This document shows, in pieces, positions 29,220 through 33,902 of a stretch of DNA of 33,902 nucleotides. The translations under genes were made by a program, and so were the position numbers. The DNA lies in the NCBI GenBank assembly GCA_002359465.1, contig DENA01000022.1, positions 1-33,902 on the forward strand. Reading direction: 5' to 3'. The DNA is from Ruminococcaceae bacterium UBA2656. Lineage in GTDB: Bacteria; Bacillota; Clostridia; Oscillospirales; Acutalibacteraceae. The notes beneath the pieces were generated by a model, which was not told the DNA's origin, ran no database searches, and worked only from the letters and a program-made list of their open reading frames with translations. Within the stretch, counting starts at the first letter, position 1, and each line of letters opens with the position of its first letter.

Positions 29220-30857
29220 TTAAAGCTGATTATCAGAAAAAAGATCATAACAACATATTGCCAAATAGAGAGAGAATAACGCATTAATGTTATTGTCAAA
29301 GTCAAAATCGAAACGAAGCAATTCTTTAATTTGACGAAGGCGGTAGTTAAGAGTATTTCTATGAATGAACAGGTCCTCCGCCGTTTTGCTGATATTAAAA
29401 GTATTTTGAAACAAGGACCTCAGAGTATCCAGAAAATTAGTCCCGTTTTTCTTATCGTAGTCAATTAACGGCTGTATAATATCACAATACAGTTGGGAGA
29501 AGTGCTTCATGTTTGGTTGGTTGAGCATGTGATACACGCTCTGCTCCCAATAGGACGACGTTTGGCCGGGCAGATGGAGCTTATTTTGCATTTCAATGGA
29601 ACGGAAACTCTCCTCAAAACATGTTGAGATCGTATGAATACCCGAATATGCCCTGCTGACGCCGATTCGGATATGAAATTGTTTCGATAGTTCCTCGAAG
29701 AGAAGCTGCGCGTGCATATAAGATTCTGTAATTGCGTCCAGCCCTTGATGGTTGGTCGGGAAGAACCGGAAAATTGAAATAAAATTATTTCTCAGGCAGC
29801 AGAAGTAATGAAAATCATCTCCGATAAAACGCTGCACCTGCTCCAATAGTGATTTGCTGGATTTCTTTTCATACTGGTAGCCGTCCTGCAGCTGAACGGT
29901 GATGCAGACCCGTTTAAGCTCCGGATTAAATGAATATAAGTCGCAGATAATCTGTAACTCCCTTATATCTCTTGTACTTTCGCTATATAAAAGGGTGAAG
30001 AAGGATGAGTAATAGTCTTCACTGCCAAACTTCGATCTCTCCCAGGACGATTTTTGCGCGGCGATTACAAGAAACGGAGATACTTTTTCAAAAATGCTTC
30101 TGTGTATTTCATCAATCGGATGCATGCCGGTTTGGAAAAATATATAAAATTTCTCATTCGGGATCTGCATACCGGAATAGATTACTTTCCGTCCACGAAT
30201 CTGAAAACAATAATAATTGTTATTATACATGTCAGGCGGCGCGGCTTCGGAGATGCAGAAAATATCCGCAGTCTTACAGGGCAGCAATTCCTTGCAGGCT
30301 AACGGGATAAACGCATCCACTACTTTAAAGTCATGGCTGGTAAATATTACAGGGGAATTGTAATAACGGGAAAGATACTCTAATATTTTGGATAAATTCC
30401 TTTTACGGAAATATATTTCTGCAATATTTTGAACCTCATTGTAGATATAGGTCTTCGTTCTTAGTTCGCTTGCTTCCAGACGGTGGTTAATGCACGATAT
30501 AATATCCCGGAATATGTGGTAACAGGGAATTAAGATGATGGGCAGTGCTTTCTCTTTTGCCGCAGCCACCATCCTTTCCGGTATTGTGTCAAAGTAGCTA
30601 TTGATTTTGATACACAGTGCCGCGCATCCGGACTGCTTTAAATCATAAATTATTTTTATTTGCAAATCTTCCTTGTCCATAAAGATATACCCGGTACTTA
30701 ATACCAATTCATTTTTATTAATCCAGCGCACGCTGTCGGGATTTTCCAAGATACTTACGCCGGAAATAGGAGTAGCCATCAATTCTTCGCAGCAAATAAA
30801 CTTTAATCCCTGTACCGGGCTTTCTTTTACAAACCACTCCAATGTTGTCTGTTCCAC
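29220..30857 (-). CDS. PucR-family transcriptional regulator
   Basis: 545-residue regulator. The PucR N-terminal domain (about 1-125) has the typical GVSILENP, WINKNELVLSTGY and GCAALCIKI stretches. A middle GGDEF-like region is weakly conserved. The C-terminal PucR helix-turn-helix has DTLRSLFQNTFNISKTAEDLFIH then RNTLNYRLRQIKELL. I start it at GTG 30857, which follows GGGGGAATTCAA and begins VEQTTLEWF as the family does. The longer frame from 30905 would start at the predicted transcription start. PucR proteins activate purine, amino-acid or polyamine genes on binding a metabolite. No target is obvious, and the upstream oxidoreductase operon is separated by a terminator. Confidence 0.85.
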   Translation of the reverse strand: MEQTTLEWFVKESPVQGLKFICCEELMATPISGVSILENPDSVRWINKNELVLSTGYIFMDKEDLQIKIIYDLKQSGCAALCIKINSYFDTIPERMVAAAKEKALPIILIPCYHIFRDIISCINHRLEASELRTKTYIYNEVQNIAEIYFRKRNLSKILEYLSRYYNSPVIFTSHDFKVVDAFIPLACKELLPCKTADIFCISEAAPPDMYNNNYYCFQIRGRKVIYSGMQIPNEKFYIFFQTGMHPIDEIHRSIFEKVSPFLVIAAQKSSWERSKFGSEDYYSSFFTLLYSESTRDIRELQIICDLYSFNPELKRVCITVQLQDGYQYEKKSSKSLLEQVQRFIGDDFHYFCCLRNNFISIFRFFPTNHQGLDAITESYMHAQLLFEELSKQFHIRIGVSRAYSGIHTISTCFEESFRSIEMQNKLHLPGQTSSYWEQSVYHMLNQPNMKHFSQLYCDIIQPLIDYDKKNGTNFLDTLRSLFQNTFNISKTAEDLFIHRNTLNYRLRQIKELLRFDFDFDNNINALFSLYLAICCYDLFSDNQL

Positions 30858-30912
30858 TTGAATTCCCCCATTTTCCGGCATTCCAACTGAAATTCTGATT
30901 CTCATACATTAG

Positions 30913-30940
30913 ATTATAAAGATATTAAGCCTTGTTTTAA
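30913..30940 (-). promoter_or_regulatory. Possible promoter of pucR-family gene
   Basis: Minus strand TTAAAA (30935-30940), 16 bases, TATAAT (30913-30918). The -10 box is perfect, the -35 weak, as expected for an activator-dependent or modest promoter. Confidence 0.42.
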
Positions 30941-30967
30941 TAAGCGTTAAGAATATATTGTGTGCAA

Positions 30968-31013
30968 AAATGCCACATGACAGTATCCGCAAGGGACCTG
31001 TCATGTGGCATTT
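30968..31013 (-). terminator. Terminator of the Gfo/Idh operon
   Basis: Perfect 16-bp stem AAATGCCACATGACAG / CTGTCATGTGGCATTT with a 14-base loop. On the minus strand it follows the oxidoreductase stop codon directly and ends in TTTTTGC. It is symmetric enough to act both ways. Confidence 0.85.
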
Positions 31014-31015
31014 CT

Positions 31016-32065
31016 TCAACGGACGATTTCTTCAATGGCGGTATCTTCAAAAGGAAGGACAATTCGTTTTTTCTGCTGCGAAGACAAATAAATCCCTTTA
31101 ATGATCTCAAGAGTTTTTCTTCCTTCCGTGCCGTCAACGGAAACTTTGGTATCGTTCAATACGGATTCATAAAAATCACGGATCTGAACATCATGGCAGC
31201 TCCCCCAGTAATCAGGTCCTACCTTCACTTCATCGTGCGTATTCCGAATTTCGGTATACATGCCGTCCAGATCGATAAAGCCCATGTCCTGAATTAAGCC
31301 TGCGCGGCCTTTTTCACCGTGAAATTCAATGGTTATAGGAGAATTGTCGGTATATAAATTACAGGCGTACAAATTATACAGGCATCCGTTTTTGAATTTT
31401 ACAACCGCTTCCGCAGTATCCTCCACCTTAATCATTTCATGGCGGTAGTTATGAATGCTGCCTTCAATCCATTCGACATCACTGCCCAGAATATATCGCA
31501 CCCGGTCAATACTGTGAATCGCCTGATCAATTAAGACTCCGCCGCCTTCTTTATCCCAAGTACCTTTCCAATTGCTTTCTTCGTAATAGGAGTCCGGCCG
31601 CGTCCAGGTCAGATAAGACCGCGCGCCGGATATTTTCCCTAATTTATTTTCGGCAATCAGCCTTTTTATCGTCTGTACGCCTTTGTTATAGCGCGTCTGG
31701 AAAATAACGCCAAGCTGAACCCCGGTTTGTTTCTGAACGTCAATCATTTTGTCTGCGTCCTGCAGAGTGATTGCAACGGGCTTTTCAACCAGCACATTGA
31801 TTCCGGCCTTCATCGCCCAAATAGCCAACGCGGGATGTAAGTAGTGCGGAAGGCACAGGTGCACCACATCAATGTTCTTCCCGATCAAATCCTCGTAATC
31901 GGCTGTATATTCACAGTGAAACTGTTCCGCAAAAGATTTTGCCCGGTCAATATCCGTGTCAACAGCGTAGCATACATCTATCATATTTTCCAATTTACGG
32001 AATGCATCGGCGTAAGAAGTGGAAATACGCCCGCAGCCGATAATCGCAATCCTTAATTTTTTCAT
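31016..32065 (-). CDS. Gfo/Idh/MocA-family oxidoreductase
   Basis: 349-residue NAD(P)-dependent dehydrogenase of the inositol/glucose-fructose oxidoreductase family. The N-terminal Rossmann fold has IAIIGCGRIS (6-15), HLCLPHYLH and the family EKP motif in VLVEKPVAIT. The C-terminal substrate domain contains GGGVLIDQAIHSIDRVRYILG, giving the catalytic D/H pair. It starts 18 bases after the preceding isomerase-like gene with a GGAAC-type site, so they form one operon. Likely substrates are cyclitols, sugar acids or keto-sugars. It ends three bases before the terminator stem. It is clearly diverged from the second oxidoreductase of the operon. Confidence 0.88.
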   Translation of the reverse strand: MKKLRIAIIGCGRISTSYADAFRKLENMIDVCYAVDTDIDRAKSFAEQFHCEYTADYEDLIGKNIDVVHLCLPHYLHPALAIWAMKAGINVLVEKPVAITLQDADKMIDVQKQTGVQLGVIFQTRYNKGVQTIKRLIAENKLGKISGARSYLTWTRPDSYYEESNWKGTWDKEGGGVLIDQAIHSIDRVRYILGSDVEWIEGSIHNYRHEMIKVEDTAEAVVKFKNGCLYNLYACNLYTDNSPITIEFHGEKGRAGLIQDMGFIDLDGMYTEIRNTHDEVKVGPDYWGSCHDVQIRDFYESVLNDTKVSVDGTEGRKTLEIIKGIYLSSQQKKRIVLPFEDTAIEEIVR

Positions 32066-32083
32066 TATAAAGTTCCTTTCAAA

Positions 32084-32929
32084 CTACAAGTACTTTTTTA
32101 AAAATTGAATTGCTTCCGAAATATCTTTTTCAGGATTATTACCAACTTCGCGTTCAATTGTCAAAAAGCCATTATAACCGATTTCGTTTAAAGCGTTCAG
32201 ATACGATTTGAAATCCACATTGCCAAGTCCCAGCGGTTTTTCAAGAAAGTAGTCCTCAAGCCGCATATCTTCAATTCCGCCTTCGGCAAAAAAACGGTAA
32301 ATTATTTTTGGGTCTGTCTTTTTCACCATTACACCATCTTTTGCGTGCGTATGGACGATATAGTCCTTTAAAAGAAACACCGCTTCGACAGGGTCCTGAT
32401 CGGTTACCATTACAAAATTGGCGGGGTCAAAGTTAACACAAACACCCCGTGTGTGTAAGGAATCCAGAAATTTTTTTAAAGTGGCCGCCTTTTCAGGACC
32501 GGTTTCTATGGCGAAATGTCCGCCCAGGCGGGAAGCATATTCACCCAATTGCCCGCAGGCATCTTGCATAACCTTGTACTGATCACAGGTGTCGTCTTCC
32601 GGGATGACGCCTATGTGGGTTGTGACCACACGGGTGCCCAGATCGGATGCAAGCTGCATGATTTGCATGGACTTTTCTATTTTAACGGGGTTATCCTGTT
32701 TTCTGGTAAATCCGTACCCGCCTAAATCACCGCATAGAGCCGATATCTCCAGATTGCTCTGACGGATCAGCTTTGAAAGTTCCTTCCTCTTCTGCGTATC
32801 CAGGCAGGAAGGCTCCATCTCACCTGAAACAGCGTAAATCTGAACCCCCTGCACTCCCATTTCTGACGCTTTTCGGATTCCCTCCCAAACGCCCAGTTTC
32901 AGGGAATCCACCATAATACCAATTTTCAT
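32084..32929 (-). CDS. Sugar phosphate isomerase/epimerase (xylose-isomerase-like TIM barrel)
   Basis: 281-residue AP-endonuclease-2-like TIM barrel (IolE/IolI/tagatose-epimerase superfamily). MKIGIMVDSLKLG is the first strand. The metal-site acidic residues lie at TTHIGVIPEDD, AIETGPE and VNFDPANFVM, followed by HTHAKDG near 215 and LTIEREVG near 262. Two starts are possible: ATG 32938 is only two bases from AGGAGG, ATG 32929 is better spaced, so I chose 32929. Between two Gfo/Idh dehydrogenases it fits a keto-inositol, keto-sugar or sugar-acid pathway in which oxidation, epimerisation and reduction are combined. The exact substrate is unknown. Confidence 0.85.
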   Translation of the reverse strand: MKIGIMVDSLKLGVWEGIRKASEMGVQGVQIYAVSGEMEPSCLDTQKRKELSKLIRQSNLEISALCGDLGGYGFTRKQDNPVKIEKSMQIMQLASDLGTRVVTTHIGVIPEDDTCDQYKVMQDACGQLGEYASRLGGHFAIETGPEKAATLKKFLDSLHTRGVCVNFDPANFVMVTDQDPVEAVFLLKDYIVHTHAKDGVMVKKTDPKIIYRFFAEGGIEDMRLEDYFLEKPLGLGNVDFKSYLNALNEIGYNGFLTIEREVGNNPEKDISEAIQFLKKYL

Positions 32930-32973
32930 TTCTTCCATATCCTCCTGACAACGAATCTGATTTGCAGCGCATG

Positions 32974-33902
32974 TCATTGCACAACTACTTCATGCCCGGT
33001 TTTCGAGGATTCATAAATTGCATCTACAATTTTCATAAGCTCCAGACCGTCTTCACACGGATTGATACAGGCAGCTTGTCCGCGGACACAATCGACAAAG
33101 TGACCGACTTCTTTGGCAAAACCGTCTTCCATCGTAAAGGAGGCCTTATCAAGTACTGGCGTTGTGTTTACCATATAATTATTTTTCGTTTCATAGAATT
33201 CGAGGGTTGGCTCCAGCTGAACGCCGCCTTTTGTGCCATATAACTGAATGACAAGCTCATCCTTTTTAATATTCTGCACCCAACTCGCTTCGAAGAAAAC
33301 CGTCATGCCGCTATCAAACCGTACCATTGCAACGGTGCAGTCCTCCACATCATTGTGTTCAGAATAGTCTGCCGAATAATACTTTGTGACGCCTTTTAGT
33401 TCCGGCTTCATGCCAAGATGGCTGAAGGCGGCTCCGAAAACGGAGACGGCCTTTGGTTTTCCACCCATATAATAGGCCAGATCAATAATATGTACCCCTA
33501 AATCGATCAGCGGCCCTCCGCCGGAACGTTTCTTATCGGAGAACCATCCGCCCGGATTTCCCCAGCGGCGGATATAGCTTACTTTTGCATAATAGATATT
33601 ACCCAGCTCACCCTTGTCGATAAATTCTTTCAGAACCTGCGCATTTTCACCGAATCGGCGGACAAAACCGACCATAAGAAGGTGTCCGGTTTCCTCTGCG
33701 GTTTCCACCATCTTCTGCGCTTCCGCTGCATTCATGGAAAGGGGTTTTTCACACAGCACGTCTTTTCCGGCTTTCAGCGCTGCAATACTGACTTCTGCAT
33801 GCGCGTTGTTCCAAGTGGTCACACTGACAGCCTGGATTTCCTCCATTTTCAGCATTTCCCTGTAATCTGTGAAAACGCGCGGAACACCGTACTCTTCGGC
33901 AG
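32974..33902 (-). CDS. Gfo/Idh/MocA-family oxidoreductase, N-terminus outside window
   Basis: Second oxidoreductase of the operon. The frame is open to the last base on the minus strand, so the N-terminal Rossmann start is cut off and no start is assigned. About 309 residues are visible: VSVTTWNNAHAEVSIAAL, the EKP motif in VLCEKPLSM, and the substrate domain with GGGPLIDLGVHIIDLAYYMGG. The stop lies 44 bases upstream of the isomerase-like gene. With the other two genes it makes a probable cyclitol or sugar-acid operon; the promoter is outside the window. Confidence 0.87.
   Translation of the reverse strand, partial: AEEYGVPRVFTDYREMLKMEEIQAVSVTTWNNAHAEVSIAALKAGKDVLCEKPLSMNAAEAQKMVETAEETGHLLMVGFVRRFGENAQVLKEFIDKGELGNIYYAKVSYIRRWGNPGGWFSDKKRSGGGPLIDLGVHIIDLAYYMGGKPKAVSVFGAAFSHLGMKPELKGVTKYYSADYSEHNDVEDCTVAMVRFDSGMTVFFEASWVQNIKKDELVIQLYGTKGGVQLEPTLEFYETKNNYMVNTTPVLDKASFTMEDGFAKEVGHFVDCVRGQAACINPCEDGLELMKIVDAIYESSKTGHEVVVQ

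Noticed and set aside
30690..30715. TTAATACCA similar to half of the GntR palindrome
   Set aside because: It is a single half-site inside the pucR-family coding sequence with no matching second arm; chance is the simplest explanation.
1..33902. Mobile elements, CRISPR arrays, tRNA or rRNA genes
   Set aside because: No transposase or integrase motifs, no regularly spaced repeats and no tRNA-like clover leaf with CCA or T-loop were noticed.

Overview
The window looks like chromosomal DNA of a Gram-positive, probably anaerobic, clostridial bacterium (my best guess is Oscillospirales). The grounds are AGGAGG-type ribosome binding sites before nearly every gene, consensus sigmaA-type promoters, intrinsic terminators, a PTS operon, BglG/PucR/GntR/AraC regulators, and a MutS2-like protein. 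No tRNA, rRNA, CRISPR array, transposase or phage gene was seen.

Left part (1-3334, + strand): the end of a PTS operon, with a BglG-type regulator cut by the window edge (EIIB-like and EIIA domains), an ascorbate-type EIIB, its EIIC, and a SIS-domain sugar-phosphate protein, closed by a strong terminator. 3359-5787: a consensus promoter, a roughly 450-base structured leader with two intrinsic terminators and two possible short ORFs, then a MutS2-like ATPase without a Smr domain. This looks like transcription attenuation. 5797-10690: two ArsR-controlled units, arsR with a CoA-disulfide reductase/rhodanese fusion, and arsR-arsD-arsA. No arsenite pump or arsenate reductase lies next to them.

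Middle (10768-23497): the most unusual region. A minus-strand operon encodes a beta-hydroxyacid dehydrogenase, a LarA-family (nickel-pincer racemase) homologue with changed catalytic positions, a lipoprotein binding protein, two different permeases and two different ATPases of the NitT/TauT type. Behind it, with their own promoter, lie a GntR/UTRA regulator, a TauE/SafE-type exporter and a DUF3842 protein. A second TauE/SafE exporter and a dCache chemoreceptor are divergently encoded. A 30-bp perfect palindrome lies on one of two promoters that face each other in the divergent gap. The two ATPases carry complementary defects (signature motif in one, H-loop in the other), predicting one canonical and one degenerate ATP site. 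I read the region as a sensing, uptake, conversion and export module for an unknown small organic acid, possibly a sulfonate or hydroxyacid.

Right part (23586-33902): a zinc alcohol dehydrogenase gene broken by a junction to what looks like the tail of an HPr gene; a large DUF5107/TPR protein with a divergent AraC regulator; a PucR regulator; and a minus-strand operon of two Gfo/Idh/MocA oxidoreductases around a TIM-barrel sugar isomerase/epimerase, cut by the window end. This part looks like carbohydrate or polyol metabolism.

All family assignments come from reading motifs by eye; no database search was run.
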